64,000 nucleotides of DNA from Candidatus Obscuribacterales bacterium (GCA_020050835.1 JAGVKB010000138.1:29775-93774); one strand, 5' to 3'; numbered from the stretch's first letter, positions 26,226 through 35,374 are shown. Numbers and translations are program-made. The notes: generated by a model not told the origin, from the sequence alone.

Positions 26226-26408
26226 ATGTTCTACATGGTCGATCGCTCCGCGCTGTCCACCGTCTACGCCGAGGTCGAAAACGCGCAGTGCGAACAGATC
26301 GCCGGCGCCAACTACAGCCGTATCTTGCTGACCGAGGAGCAGGCCGAGCGCCTTTCCGGACGCGGAGTCAAGCTGGCGCCGGTGGGCGAGAACTGCTTCG
26401 TCTGCTGA
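26226..26408 (+). CDS. Small protein, unknown function
   Basis: 60 aa, soluble, not recognised (MFYMVDRSALSTVY at the start, two Cys near the end). Supported by an AAGGAA site before ATG 26226 and GC-rich coding-like third positions matching its neighbours. Confidence 0.5.
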   Translation: MFYMVDRSALSTVYAEVENAQCEQIAGANYSRILLTEEQAERLSGRGVKLAPVGENCFVC

Positions 26409-26585
26409 GAGGGCATCTTCACCAAACAGTCGATTACCGGGCACCGATCCTGGTGCCCGAGCTGAGACCAACGCCGCTCAACGGGCTTAGTTCATTGCTT
26501 CATCGAACGCCGCTTTGATCAGGCGGCGCTACCAACTTCAATCAAACAATCACGGTTCCTGAAAACGAAAGGAAGCGACACCACC

Positions 26586-27575
26586 ATGACGCTCGAAACA
26601 GTTCCTGCCGGTGAAGAGCAGGACATCAAGACGATTCTGGCTTCGCTCAAGCAGACCGCCGAAAATGGTGAGCCGACCGGCTCGATGGGCCATCTCGTGC
26701 ACAGAAAGGCGCACGGGCTGCTGGAGGCGACCCTGACTATCGACGGCGGGCCGGAGCATCTCCGCTTCGGGCTGTTCGAGAGACCCGGAACGTACCAGTG
26801 CTTGATCCGCTTCTCGAACGGCTCCGGCAAGGTGCAGAAGGACTCGGCGCCGGACGTCCGAGGAGTCGCCATCAAAGTGAAGCTCAACGACCGGGACTGG
26901 TCGGACGTGCTCTACGAGAACGAGACCGGCAACACTCAGGACATCCTGATGTCCAACGGCAAGGTCTTCTTCGTACGCGACGTCGCCGACTACGTCGAGT
27001 TCACCCGGCAGAACGCCAACGGCACCCCGCTCAAGTTCTTCTTCGGCGGGTACAACCCGTTCCGCTGGCGGTTCCACGAGGCGATGTGCCTGGCCGGGAG
27101 CATCTTCGAGGCGGTGTCGAATCTGCTTACGATTCGCTACGGCAGCCAGACCGCGTTCCAGATCGGACCGTACGCGGGCAAGTTCCTGCTGGTGCCTTCC
27201 GGTCAGCCCGCGCCACAGTTCAAGCGCAACACCTCACCCAACTTCCTGCGCGAAACGATGGCCAATCACCTGATGATCCAGCCGGCCTCCTTCGACCTGC
27301 TGATCCAGGTGCAGTCTCTACCCGACAAGATGCCGGTCGAAGACCCGACTGTCGAGTGGGACGAAAAGCTGTCGCCGTTCTACAAGGTCGGCACGCTGCA
27401 CCTGCCGGTGCAGCAGTTCGACAACGCCCGCTGCGACAAGTTGGCCGAGTCGCTCTCTTTCACGCCCGGGCACACGGTTCACCACCGGCCGCTGGGCGGG
27501 ATCAACCGCGTTCGGATGGCCGTTTACAGCGCGCTCTCCGCGCTGCGCCGGCGACGCAACGGCGTGCTCAAGTAG
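26586..27575 (+). CDS. Catalase-related haem protein
   Basis: 329 aa, shorter than true catalases (about 480 or more), of the catalase-related group. The distal histidine region VHRKAHGLLEATL resembles the catalase H-A-K-G block, LIRFSNGSG and DVRGVAIKV resemble the RFST and RGFA(V/I)KF blocks, and NRVRMAVY near 310 offers R and Y of the proximal haem site. Such proteins often act as peroxygenases or peroxidases more than as catalases; activity is unproven. No signal peptide. Strongly GC-biased codons. Confidence 0.83.
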   Translation: MTLETVPAGEEQDIKTILASLKQTAENGEPTGSMGHLVHRKAHGLLEATLTIDGGPEHLRFGLFERPGTYQCLIRFSNGSGKVQKDSAPDVRGVAIKVKLNDRDWSDVLYENETGNTQDILMSNGKVFFVRDVADYVEFTRQNANGTPLKFFFGGYNPFRWRFHEAMCLAGSIFEAVSNLLTIRYGSQTAFQIGPYAGKFLLVPSGQPAPQFKRNTSPNFLRETMANHLMIQPASFDLLIQVQSLPDKMPVEDPTVEWDEKLSPFYKVGTLHLPVQQFDNARCDKLAESLSFTPGHTVHHRPLGGINRVRMAVYSALSALRRRRNGVLK

Positions 27576-27854
27576 TTTTCCTGGGCGGCCCTCCGGGTGT
27601 GATGGCCGCCACGTGCGCGTCAGCAAAGACAAAGGAAGGTCGTCCCGATGAACCGAATTCATATGATGTGCTGGTGGCGCGCGGCTTCCTGGAGAAGAAC
27701 GCCCTGCCCCAGTTCATCGCCGCCGGCTTGAAACGGTAGTGCCGGTACCTGGCAACACTCGGCTAGATGCCGGCGTTTCGCTGGGCATCCGGCCGGTCGT
27801 CCTGGTGCAAGTAAAGCAAACCACTGAACATTCGGACACGAAAGGACAGTTGCG

Positions 27855-28406
27855 ATGGAAGACAAGTACCTTTTGGCTCTGCAATCCGCTCTCTCGATGC
27901 TGCATCACAAGTTCACCGAACTGCTCGCCAGCGCTGGCGAGCAGGCGGCCGCCGAGCGCGCGCGCGAGCTGATCGCCATCCTCAACGAGGTCCGCCTGTC
28001 TGCGCTCCGCGAAAGGCGGTTCGACTGCCTGACCCGCTTGTACCACCAATACATCAACCAGCTCGAGCTGGCGCTCGGTCACAAGCACCCGCTGCTGGTG
28101 CCGCTCTATTACGACCTGGCATCGGTCTACGAAGCCTGCCACGACTGCGACGAGGCTGAGAACATCTACCTGCGAGCGCTCAGCATCCGCGAGCAGCACC
28201 CCGGCGACGGCAATCAGGATCTGATCCTGGGGTTAAGCAAGCTGGCCTTCCACTGCTACTTCCACCACGACCACACACGCGCCGCTGAGCTCTGCGAGCG
28301 CGTCGCGCAGCTCATCAAGGAGAGCGGCACGCCCCTTACCGAGCCGGCCGCAAACGCCGTCGGCAGGCTCCAGCTCTTCACAAGCGAACTCGGTGTGACG
28401 CTCTAG
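27855..28406 (+). CDS. Small TPR-like helical protein
   Basis: 183 aa of predicted alpha helices. About two TPR-like repeats lie at 80-160 (LLVPLYYDLASVYEACHD, then AENIYLRALSIREQHPG), of the kinesin-light-chain style also seen in the kinase at 55269 and the protein at 31526. Likely a protein-interaction scaffold. AAAGGA precedes the ATG. Partner unknown. Confidence 0.68.
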   Translation: MEDKYLLALQSALSMLHHKFTELLASAGEQAAAERARELIAILNEVRLSALRERRFDCLTRLYHQYINQLELALGHKHPLLVPLYYDLASVYEACHDCDEAENIYLRALSIREQHPGDGNQDLILGLSKLAFHCYFHHDHTRAAELCERVAQLIKESGTPLTEPAANAVGRLQLFTSELGVTL

Positions 28407-28435
28407 ACGGTCCGAACCAAACGAAGGAGAACAAA

Positions 28436-29224
28436 GTGAAGTCAACCCAGCTCTCTTCCATCCTGCTTCTGCTCCTCTCTTTCGCCTGGGCGGCGGCCTC
28501 ACCCGGCTGGGCTCGCAAGCTGGACAACTCCGAACTGCCGGGCGATGCCATCCGGGCGGAGCATCCGCTCGACCGCGACCGACTGTCGGCCGTCTGGATC
28601 GACAGTAACAAGCGCGCCAACCAGCCGCTGACAGCCGCGGTCAGCACCGACGGCGGTATCAACTGGGAGACTCAGTCGCTCGCCTATCCGGTCAACGTCG
28701 ATGCCATCGAATCTCTGGCGGCGGCGATCGATCTCGAAGGTCGGACGCACATCTGCCTGTCCGGCACCGGCCCGGACGACGACGACGGCGGCATCTATAC
28801 CTACAGCACTGAAAAGGACGGCGTCACTTTCCGCAAGCCGCTCCGCTGGTTTGTCAACAACCGCAACGGTCTGGCTTCGGACCCGAAGCTGGTTATCAAC
28901 ACAGACCAGAACAACCACGGCTACAAGAATCACATCTACGTCTGCTGGCGCGTTCGTAGCCGCGCCGGGCAGCTGCCTTACTCCGAGGTGCTGGTTTCCA
29001 ACTCGGTCAACGGCGGCTACTCCTTTCTCTTCCCATCAGTCCGGCTCAACACCGCCAACGACCGCAACGTGACTGCACCCGAGATGACGATCGACACACA
29101 GGGCTTCCTCGAAGTTACCTGGGACGAAGATCGGCAAGGCACCACCTCGCGAGCATCCAGCCGCTTCCGCGACGAACAGCTCGCCATCATCAGGAAGGCG
29201 ATCCTAGGCTGCGATCAGCACTGA
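28436..29224 (+). CDS. Secreted sialidase-fold/BNR-like protein
   Basis: 262 aa. N-terminal signal peptide (about 1-26, LLLLLSFAWAAASPGWA). The mature part has BNR/Asp-box-like turns (STDGGINWE, SVNGGYSF), suggesting a beta-propeller fragment, shorter than a full six-bladed sialidase and without the usual arginine triad that I can see. Probably a periplasmic or exported binding protein. GTG start with AAGGAG 9 nt upstream. Confidence 0.62.
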   Translation: MKSTQLSSILLLLLSFAWAAASPGWARKLDNSELPGDAIRAEHPLDRDRLSAVWIDSNKRANQPLTAAVSTDGGINWETQSLAYPVNVDAIESLAAAIDLEGRTHICLSGTGPDDDDGGIYTYSTEKDGVTFRKPLRWFVNNRNGLASDPKLVINTDQNNHGYKNHIYVCWRVRSRAGQLPYSEVLVSNSVNGGYSFLFPSVRLNTANDRNVTAPEMTIDTQGFLEVTWDEDRQGTTSRASSRFRDEQLAIIRKAILGCDQH

Positions 29225-29273
29225 CGTCTCGCCCAATCCTTAACACAATTCAAAAACGAAAGGGGGTCGTGCG

Positions 29274-29813
29274 ATGAGATCGGTGAGTCGATCATGCTTC
29301 CTGGTGATCGCTTTGACGCTGCTGCTGCCAGCCGGCTCGCAAGCTCAACAAGACTGGGCGGAAGTGGACAGGCAGATCGACATTTTGCAAAGCAGCGCCC
29401 GGGAGGGCAGCCGTCTGGCAGCCGCTTCCTGGCTCAGCAAGGAGCTGCGAAGAGCGAATACCGATCAACTGAGAAAGCTGTCCCAAGTGCTGCGCAGCGC
29501 CGGCAGCGAGCGCGTCCGCTGTGCCGCCGCCGGCATCTTCGCCTCGCTGGGCACCCAGAGCCGCTTTCACACCGGCTCCAGGCGTCCGCTTGCCGACGAG
29601 TCAGCGATCCTCAACAGCCTGAGACAGGCGTTGATTTACGAAGACAAGCCGGCTGTGCGCTGTTGCATTATCGCTGCCGGAGCGGAATTCGACAGCAGCG
29701 AAGCGCAGGCGCTGATCGACCGGGGCAAATCCGACCTGTCCCCGGCCGTCCGAGCTACTTCTCAAGCTGCTGAATACAGGCGTCGAAACAGGCTGACCGC
29801 GCTTGGGCTCTAA
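29274..29813 (+). CDS. Secreted helical-repeat protein, unknown function
   Basis: 179 aa with a signal peptide (about 1-24, ending GSQAQ). The remainder is helical with Ala-rich repeats resembling HEAT units (AAASWLSKELRR, RVRCAAAGIFASLG, AVRCCIIAAGAEF). Likely periplasmic. AAAGGGGG precedes the ATG. Function not recognised. Confidence 0.6.
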   Translation: MRSVSRSCFLVIALTLLLPAGSQAQQDWAEVDRQIDILQSSAREGSRLAAASWLSKELRRANTDQLRKLSQVLRSAGSERVRCAAAGIFASLGTQSRFHTGSRRPLADESAILNSLRQALIYEDKPAVRCCIIAAGAEFDSSEAQALIDRGKSDLSPAVRATSQAAEYRRRNRLTALGL

Positions 29814-29885
29814 GAACGAGCCGGCAGCCGAATTCTTCCGACCGCCAGCAAGCGGCAGGACTAAAACTCAAAGGAGCGTACACTG

Positions 29886-30188
29886 ATGAACGATGTCGAA
29901 TTCCTCGATTCGAGCGGCAGCGCACCGGCACAGGAAGAAAACCTCCCGGTGCCGGGCAGGCGCTACTACATCACCGTCTCCAAGGAAGGCAAGCAGGAGC
30001 TGGTGCCCTACAATCCCGGCGAATTCGAGCCGCTGCGGGCAGTCGAGCTGCTCATGTCGGGAGTCTATATCGGTCTGGCGCTCGAGGCCTTCGGCCGCGG
30101 ACAGCCTGGCCTGGCAGCGTTCATGCTGGCGGTCTCGCTGCTCGAGTTCTACTGCGGAATGAGGCGTTGGCCGGCAGAGAAGAAGTAA
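29886..30188 (+). CDS. Small membrane protein, unknown
   Basis: 100 aa with an acidic N-terminus (about 1-55) and one hydrophobic region at about 57-93, enough for one or two membrane helices. AAAGGAG stands before the ATG. Unrecognised. Confidence 0.55.
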   Translation: MNDVEFLDSSGSAPAQEENLPVPGRRYYITVSKEGKQELVPYNPGEFEPLRAVELLMSGVYIGLALEAFGRGQPGLAAFMLAVSLLEFYCGMRRWPAEKK

Positions 30189-30287
30189 ACATAACCGGGA
30201 TCACGATCAGATCATCCAGCAGAACGGCCCCTCCCTGGTGCCGCTCTGTCCAAACGTACGCCATCGCTCGTGGTGGCAGGAGGCATT

Positions 30288-30521
30288 ATGTCAAGCAACA
30301 GCAACAGCCAGGGCTGCACCAAGGGCACCAAGCAGACCACCGGTCCGGCCGGCGGAACGGAGATCAAGCACTGCCCGAAGTGCAAGAGCGAGCTCAGGAG
30401 CGGACCGAAGCACGAAGACATCTGCGTCAAGTGCGAGCCGGTCTACCTGCAGAACAAGTGCCCGGGCTGCACTCGCATCCTGCTCGACTGCATCTGCGTG
30501 CGCCCGAGCACCTGGGAGTAG
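30288..30521 (+). CDS. Small zinc-ribbon protein
   Basis: 77 aa. Three CxxC pairs (CPKC, CVKC, CPGC) and a final CIC form one or two zinc ribbons. Ser/Asn/Gly-rich N-terminus. AGGAGG lies 5 nt before ATG 30288, which decides the start against a longer frame from 30270. Role unknown; it could be a nucleic-acid or protein adaptor. Confidence 0.62.
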   Translation: MSSNSNSQGCTKGTKQTTGPAGGTEIKHCPKCKSELRSGPKHEDICVKCEPVYLQNKCPGCTRILLDCICVRPSTWE

Positions 30522-30567
30522 CAGATTAGAGCTCCCGGAGCTGCAACTTCGGGAGCAAGGAGTAGAC

Positions 30568-30936
30568 ATGAAACGAACAACCAAGGGTAAGCTCACGGTC
30601 CACCTGCTCAAGCCGATCTGGGAATTGAGCCTGGTGATCGAAAAGCTGCCGGAAAGCATGCCGAGCGACATGAAGCGCCGGCTACTGGCCGGAGCCGCGC
30701 TGACGGTCTGCTCGACCGTCCTCTGGTCCGGATTTTTTTTCGTGAATCTGGGCTTCCTGACCTGGACTCACCTCTGGCTGATCCTGCAGACCCAGCTCTT
30801 GGCCGGCGCCATCATTCCTCTGATCGGCGCCGCTCAGGGTCTTCGCAAAGCTTCGAAACAAGCCGCTCTCGAAGCAGGCAGCTGGAGACGCGAACAACTT
30901 GGAGACAGACAGGACGAAGTGCCCAGGCTCGAGTAA
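30568..30936 (+). CDS. Small two-helix membrane protein, unknown
   Basis: 122 aa. A basic N-terminus (about 1-40), two hydrophobic helices (about 43-62 and 68-90) and a charged C-terminal tail. AAGGAG 6 nt before ATG 30568 decides the start. Its only neighbours are other small genes of the 25-31 kb island. Confidence 0.6.
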   Translation: MKRTTKGKLTVHLLKPIWELSLVIEKLPESMPSDMKRRLLAGAALTVCSTVLWSGFFFVNLGFLTWTHLWLILQTQLLAGAIIPLIGAAQGLRKASKQAALEAGSWRREQLGDRQDEVPRLE

Positions 30937-31017
30937 CCGTCGCGTCATCTTCGCAGTGAATGCCGCCGGGTCTACCGACCCGGCGGTCCTGATCCCCAGG
31001 CGGGAAAGGCAGAAAGC

Positions 31018-31224
31018 ATGACCAACTTCTGCGGACTGACCACCACCGATGCGGTCCAGCTCGATGGACAGTTCCACCTGGTGAAATCCGTCGACCAGAG
31101 CTGTCAGACCGAATGCTTTTTGCAGTTTCGCGTGTACGATCAGTACACCAAGCTGCCAGTCTACCGGGTGTCACCAGTCGAGATCTGTCAGACCTGCGTG
31201 CGCCAGCGGCAGCGCGCCGGCTGA
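31018..31224 (+). CDS. Small Cys-containing protein, unknown
   Basis: 68 aa. Two Cys pairs (CQTEC, CQTC) could bind a metal. Supported by position, a GGGAAAGG site and its codon bias. Last gene of the island, 27 nt before a 19-bp inverted repeat. Confidence 0.5.
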   Translation: MTNFCGLTTTDAVQLDGQFHLVKSVDQSCQTECFLQFRVYDQYTKLPVYRVSPVEICQTCVRQRQRAG

Positions 31225-31251
31225 TTGGGAGTAAGCACCACCAGCGGTGCG

Positions 31252-31292
31252 CAGCTTACTGGGGCAGCCAGCGTGGCTGCCCCAGTAAGCTG
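31252..31292. terminator. Perfect 19-bp hairpin, 3-nt loop
   Basis: CAGCTTACTGGGGCAGCCA is followed by GCG and then its exact reverse complement. It lies just after the last gene of the small-gene island. There is no T-tract. The stretch 31293-31525 shows nothing else. Confidence 0.6.
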
Positions 31293-31525
31293 ACTACTCA
31301 ATGACTCGAAAACCGGCTCGCTTAAAGGTCAAAAACTCCCCCACCACATCCTGTCTCTGCCAAATTTCGCAGCTATCAGCAGTTATACTATATTCATGAA
31401 TAGAGTCGGTCGACGAAAAAACATTCAGACCATCGGCTCAATGAAACAACCAGTAACCGTCCGCCCCCTGAAACCGAATTAGATCTGAATTACAAGTGGA
31501 CCGAATACTTTCGCAGAGATCGGCA

Positions 31526-32224
31526 CTACCACTTAGCAGCATCTCTCCACCGGCGCTCGGCCTCTCTTCTGCATGCCGCAGCGCGTACCGATAGACGGCG
31601 CGCCTCTTGGTTCATACCGAGGCGCTGCAGTAGCTCAGAGAAGTTCTCGAACAGGCAAATTGCACTGCGAGACAGATCTCGCTCGCCGACCAGCATCAGG
31701 CAGTTGCGGAAGTGACTCTCGGCTTCTTCATAGTCGCTTCTCCGCTTGCCACCTTTTCGTCTGTCACCGCGCAACATAAGGATCCGTCCGAGATTTAAGT
31801 AGGTTTGTACCAGCTCCATGGCATCCGGACTGGACACTCGCACTCGAATGCCGGAAGACCGGCGAGCAAGTCCTAACGCTTCGCAAAGCTTGCCCTGCTC
31901 GATCAGGTTTTCAACGAGCCTGTCAAGCTCGTGAGCCGCACAGTTACTGTCAGAGCCAAAGTTGTTCTCCATATGCGCCAACAAACGACGCCTCACCGGC
32001 TCCGCCTCAACAAATCGCTTTGCCGCTTCCAGCGTATAGCCGAGCTCATTGAGAGCCTCTCGGAGCTGGATATGATCGGTGCCGTAAACAAGCTCGATCA
32101 GTTTCACTTCTTCTTCGAAAGCAGCCTGCGCTTCCCGAAAACGGTCTTGACAGAACAAAAAAAGTCCGCGTTGATGAAGATCATCAGCTTTTGCAAGCAG
32201 TTGATCGTGATGCTTACCAAGCAT
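31526..32224 (-). CDS. TPR protein
   Basis: 232 aa, helical, with TPR-like units of the kinesin-light-chain type (AQAAFEEEVKLIELVYG, AEPVRRRLLAHMENNFG, AESHFRNCLML). No membrane segment. GAAGGG lies before ATG 32224. Probably a scaffold or regulatory protein related in style to the TPR half of the kinase at 55269. Confidence 0.68.
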   Translation of the reverse strand: MLGKHHDQLLAKADDLHQRGLFLFCQDRFREAQAAFEEEVKLIELVYGTDHIQLREALNELGYTLEAAKRFVEAEPVRRRLLAHMENNFGSDSNCAAHELDRLVENLIEQGKLCEALGLARRSSGIRVRVSSPDAMELVQTYLNLGRILMLRGDRRKGGKRRSDYEEAESHFRNCLMLVGERDLSRSAICLFENFSELLQRLGMNQEARRLSVRAAACRREAERRWRDAAKW

Positions 32225-32239
32225 GCTCTTGCCCTTCTA

Positions 32240-32431
32240 TTAGGAAGATGGTGGCAACAAAAAAGACAAACTACCGGCAGTCCCGGCGAAATCCGCCACC
32301 GGCAGCTTTGGAAAGTTCGTATCCGCGCTGCCTAACACTGTGTTGAGCGGTGAAAAGGAGGCCAGCAGCTCGACGGAAACAACCGAAAGAACCTCTAGTA
32401 GAATGCAGATTACTCCTTTCTTGATTTTCAT
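32240..32431 (-). CDS. Possible small exported or membrane peptide
   Basis: 63 aa from ATG 32431. A basic start (MKIKKG) and a hydrophobic stretch (about 6-26) look like a signal peptide or anchor. The ribosome binding site is weak. It lies 15 nt before the TPR gene. It may be spurious. Confidence 0.3.
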   Translation of the reverse strand: MKIKKGVICILLEVLSVVSVELLASFSPLNTVLGSADTNFPKLPVADFAGTAGSLSFLLPPSS

Positions 32432-32453
32432 GCTCAAATCACCCGTTAGTCCA

Positions 32454-32485
32454 AGGGGCGCTTCCCTGATTCGGGAAGCGCCCCT
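32454..32485. terminator. Strong hairpin
   Basis: AGGGGCGCTTCCC, a 6-nt loop and its exact complement form a 13-bp stem followed by GTTTCG. It lies 35 nt beyond the end of the minus-strand debranching-enzyme gene, so it most likely terminates that gene. Confidence 0.7.
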
Positions 32486-32520
32486 GTTTCGTTAGTAGAG
32501 CAGCGATCTGCCGACAGCGC

Positions 32521-34548
32521 TTAGAGTTGATACTCGCTAAATACGCGCAGCAACTCCGCTACGGACCAGGCTTGCGCGACACAACCGCGGGCGGTGTGCG
32601 GCGCATCACCGTCGAAGATCTCCGAGACGCTGCCCAGCCCATCTGCAGCAAGCATATGCTGCTTGATGCCGGCCAGCTGGCTGGCGATGAACTGCTTGTT
32701 CTCATCGCTTAGTCCGTGCACCTTGATACGCGCGTCTACCCACGGACCGAACAACCAGGGCCAGACAGTACCCTGATGATAGGTGATGTCTCGGTCGTAT
32801 TGGGTAGCGACATCCTTGCCACCACCGTAGCGAGGCGTGTAGGACGGATCCTTAGGAGACAGGGTTCTCAGTCCGTAAGGCGTCAACAACTCCCGTTCAA
32901 CCACGGCCAAGATGGACTTGGCTTGCTCGTTAGAGACGAGTTGATAAGGCAGGCTGATCGCCAGAAGTTGATTGGGCCGAATGCTGGCATCCTTCGAGCC
33001 GTCTTCGCGAATGACGTCGAAGAGGCAGCCGGTATCCGGATTCCAGAAGGCTTCGAACCCCTTCTTCGCCTGCTCGGCATGCGCACCAAGCAGCGCGCCA
33101 TATACCGCATAGTCACCACCGACAGCCTGGTGAAGCGATTCGAGAATTTTCAGAAAATTGAACCAGAGCGCGTTGATCTCCACCGGCTTACCGCTGCGTG
33201 GCGTCACCACCATATCGCCCACTTTGGCATCCATCCAGGTGAGCTGAACACCAGGCTCTCCACCTAAGATCAAGCCATCGGACTGGTCGACGTGCAGCTT
33301 GTAGCGAGTGCCCTTCTGGTGCCAGACGACGACACTATCCAAAAGCGGAAGCTGGCCGGTCACGAAAGCGAGATCGCCGGTTGCCTGGAAGTACTTGTGA
33401 ATCGCCCAGGCCCACCAGAAAGTCGCATCGGCCGTATTGTAATGCGGCGTCTGACCGGAGTCTGGAAAGTTGTTCGGCAACATTCCGTCGCTCAAGTAAT
33501 GGCCGAAAGTCGTGAGAATCCCGGCGGCGATCTCATACCGGCCGGTTGACAGAGCCAGACCGGTCAGGCTGATCATCGAATCGCGCCCCCAGTCACCGAA
33601 CCAGTGGTAGCCAGCGATAATAGAGTCGCTTTGAGTCGAGCGGCGCTGAACGATGAACTGATCGGCAGCGACAACCAGCCGCTTCGCATTCGGCGATACC
33701 GACGCACCCGCTTTCGCAATCAACTCGCTTTGACGTGCAGCAACTGCACGCACGGCATCTGCGATCGAGCCTGCGCTGAGCGTCGAATCCAGACCTCCGC
33801 GAACGGTGACCGCTGCGCCGGGCTCTAATGAGACCTCCAGCCTGCCGGACAGGAAATTGTCCTCGCGAAAGCCGAGCCCCCGCTCATGCTCGCGCGGCCA
33901 ATAATATCCCCAGTACCAGTCAGGTTCCGGACGATAAGCTCCGCGACTGAAGGCAAGCACCAGCTCGGTAGCCGAGGTAAACGCCTTAATCCTCACCCGC
34001 TCCGGTTGAACATCTTGTTGAAAGCGCCAGTCAGCCCAACCCTTCGTCTCCCCATGAAAGTCTCTGTAATTGAGTAGAAATTTCAAGGAGAGCTTGAGCG
34101 GCTGGGCGCCCAACCAGGTGTAACCTACTACCACTTCCTGCTTACCAGGCGGCATGGCAACTTGCTTGATCAGATGCCCACCCGGCAGTTCGAACACCCA
34201 GGTCGGCACAGGATAGATAGTGAAAGCCACCACCTGCTTGTAACCTTCGGGCGAGACAGCGCCGGAAGTCCAGTAACTGGTCGCCAGACTCTCACCGTCT
34301 GCCACCTCATCGATGCGCGACCACATGACAGTGCGGCCTACCGGCGGCTCGAGCGCGAAGATGCCCAACCCGTGATAACGCCGACTGTTGGCGCCCCAGA
34401 TATTGGCTGATGCGAACGAGCCGAGCCCGTTGGTAATCAACCATTCCCGATGCTCATCAGGCGTTTTGCTGGCGATATCAATCAGCGGGATGTCCAGCTC
34501 ATACGCCCCAATCTGGCCCCTTAGCCAGGCTACCAAATCAAAGCTCAT
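32521..34548 (-). CDS. Glycogen-debranching/amylo-alpha-1,6-glucosidase-type enzyme
   Basis: 675 aa. The N-terminal part (about 1-270) is the glycogen-debranching N-terminal type (EWLITNGLGSFAS, RRYHGL). The C-terminal part is an (alpha/alpha)6 GH133-like catalytic domain (GYHWFGDWGRDSMISLTGL, NTADATFWW, TYHQGTVWPWLFGPW). It would hydrolyse alpha-1,6 branch glucose in glycogen in the cytoplasm. AGGGAGG 5 nt before ATG 34548 selects this start over the longer frame. No other glycogen gene is adjacent. Confidence 0.9.
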   Translation of the reverse strand: MSFDLVAWLRGQIGAYELDIPLIDIASKTPDEHREWLITNGLGSFASANIWGANSRRYHGLGIFALEPPVGRTVMWSRIDEVADGESLATSYWTSGAVSPEGYKQVVAFTIYPVPTWVFELPGGHLIKQVAMPPGKQEVVVGYTWLGAQPLKLSLKFLLNYRDFHGETKGWADWRFQQDVQPERVRIKAFTSATELVLAFSRGAYRPEPDWYWGYYWPREHERGLGFREDNFLSGRLEVSLEPGAAVTVRGGLDSTLSAGSIADAVRAVAARQSELIAKAGASVSPNAKRLVVAADQFIVQRRSTQSDSIIAGYHWFGDWGRDSMISLTGLALSTGRYEIAAGILTTFGHYLSDGMLPNNFPDSGQTPHYNTADATFWWAWAIHKYFQATGDLAFVTGQLPLLDSVVVWHQKGTRYKLHVDQSDGLILGGEPGVQLTWMDAKVGDMVVTPRSGKPVEINALWFNFLKILESLHQAVGGDYAVYGALLGAHAEQAKKGFEAFWNPDTGCLFDVIREDGSKDASIRPNQLLAISLPYQLVSNEQAKSILAVVERELLTPYGLRTLSPKDPSYTPRYGGGKDVATQYDRDITYHQGTVWPWLFGPWVDARIKVHGLSDENKQFIASQLAGIKQHMLAADGLGSVSEIFDGDAPHTARGCVAQAWSVAELLRVFSEYQL

Positions 34549-34589
34549 ATGTACCTCCCTTATGATTGTCTCAGCTTGAAAATCGAATA

Positions 34590-34640
34590 GAGCGATGGAG
34601 ATCCGACCCGTTTCGAAAAAAGTCTGGATCTCCACCGCTC
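34590..34640 (-). terminator. Hairpin downstream of the 34648 gene
   Basis: GAGCGATGGAGATCC and GGATCTCCACCGCTC pair over 15 bp with one mismatch, around a 21-nt loop, directly after the minus-strand stop codon. Confidence 0.5.
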
Positions 34641-34647
34641 CTCCGGC

Positions 34648-35298
34648 TCAGTCCCTGCCCCAAGCAGCCGCGAGCATTCCGCCCACCTGCCCGAACGCAA
34701 AAGCCAGCACGACGCCCGGAAAGAACGTCAGGATGTTTATCTGCTGGAAACACGCCAGCGACCCGAAGCCAAAGAGCGCTCCGGTCAAAAGAAGAGCAAA
34801 GACGAGCCCGCCGGAGATCCGCTTGTAACGCAGCTGGCTCCAACCAGCCACGAATCCCGAGCAGATGAAAGCCACCTCCGAACCAGCTGGACTGCCTTGA
34901 GCAAGCGCGAGTCCGCCCAGCACGAAGTAGGCCAGACTCACCAGTAAAGCGGCGCCGTCTACCGTCGAGCGCTCCACTTCACCACTCCCGCCCCATTTGA
35001 CGCTTTCGATATACGGCTTGGTGGAAAGCGCACGACAAACCACGACTTCCACCGGAAAGACAGCATTGCCGGCGATCGCTTTTGCCCTTGCCACCGAAAT
35101 CTCCGCAATCATCACTCCGAGCTCCGGAACCTCGACGCTCACGAATGCGTGCTGTGGCGAGTCACCGCGCTTCGGTCCAATCAAAACGCTTGCCCCCACT
35201 GCTTGAGCAGGGCCAGCGTAGACTGTCTTGACGGTTGATTGCCAGAACACCCACAGCACCATTGGTGCCACCAGTGCAACGAATAGAAGAACGGTCAT
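34648..35298 (-). CDS. Predicted multi-pass membrane protein, unknown
   Basis: 216 aa. N-terminal helix (about 2-20), an extramembrane segment of about 95 residues, then three or four hydrophobic helices between 115 and 210. GGAG precedes the ATG. Same strand as and upstream of the debranching gene, but separated from it by a hairpin. Not recognised. Confidence 0.6.
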   Translation of the reverse strand: MTVLLFVALVAPMVLWVFWQSTVKTVYAGPAQAVGASVLIGPKRGDSPQHAFVSVEVPELGVMIAEISVARAKAIAGNAVFPVEVVVCRALSTKPYIESVKWGGSGEVERSTVDGAALLVSLAYFVLGGLALAQGSPAGSEVAFICSGFVAGWSQLRYKRISGGLVFALLLTGALFGFGSLACFQQINILTFFPGVVLAFAFGQVGGMLAAAWGRD

Positions 35299-35350
35299 GG
35301 GTTACTCCACTTCCGCGATGCCTCCGGCACCGCAAGCTATCGACAACAAA

Positions 35351-35370
35351 GCCGCGAACTGATTCGCGGC
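35351..35370 (-). terminator. Terminator hairpin for the subtilase-like gene
   Basis: GCCGCGAA, a 4-nt loop and TTCGCGGC. On the minus strand it follows the TAA of the subtilase-like gene at once and is trailed by TTTGTTG. On the plus strand it is trailed by CTTTTT, so it could work both ways. Confidence 0.7.
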
Positions 35371-35374
35371 CTTT

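Noticed and set aside
26798..27739. 313-codon plus-strand frame overlapping the catalase-related gene
   Set aside because: Arg/Gln/Pro-rich shadow frame; the overlapped frame has recognisable haem-protein motifs. Only its last 25 codons look protein-like.
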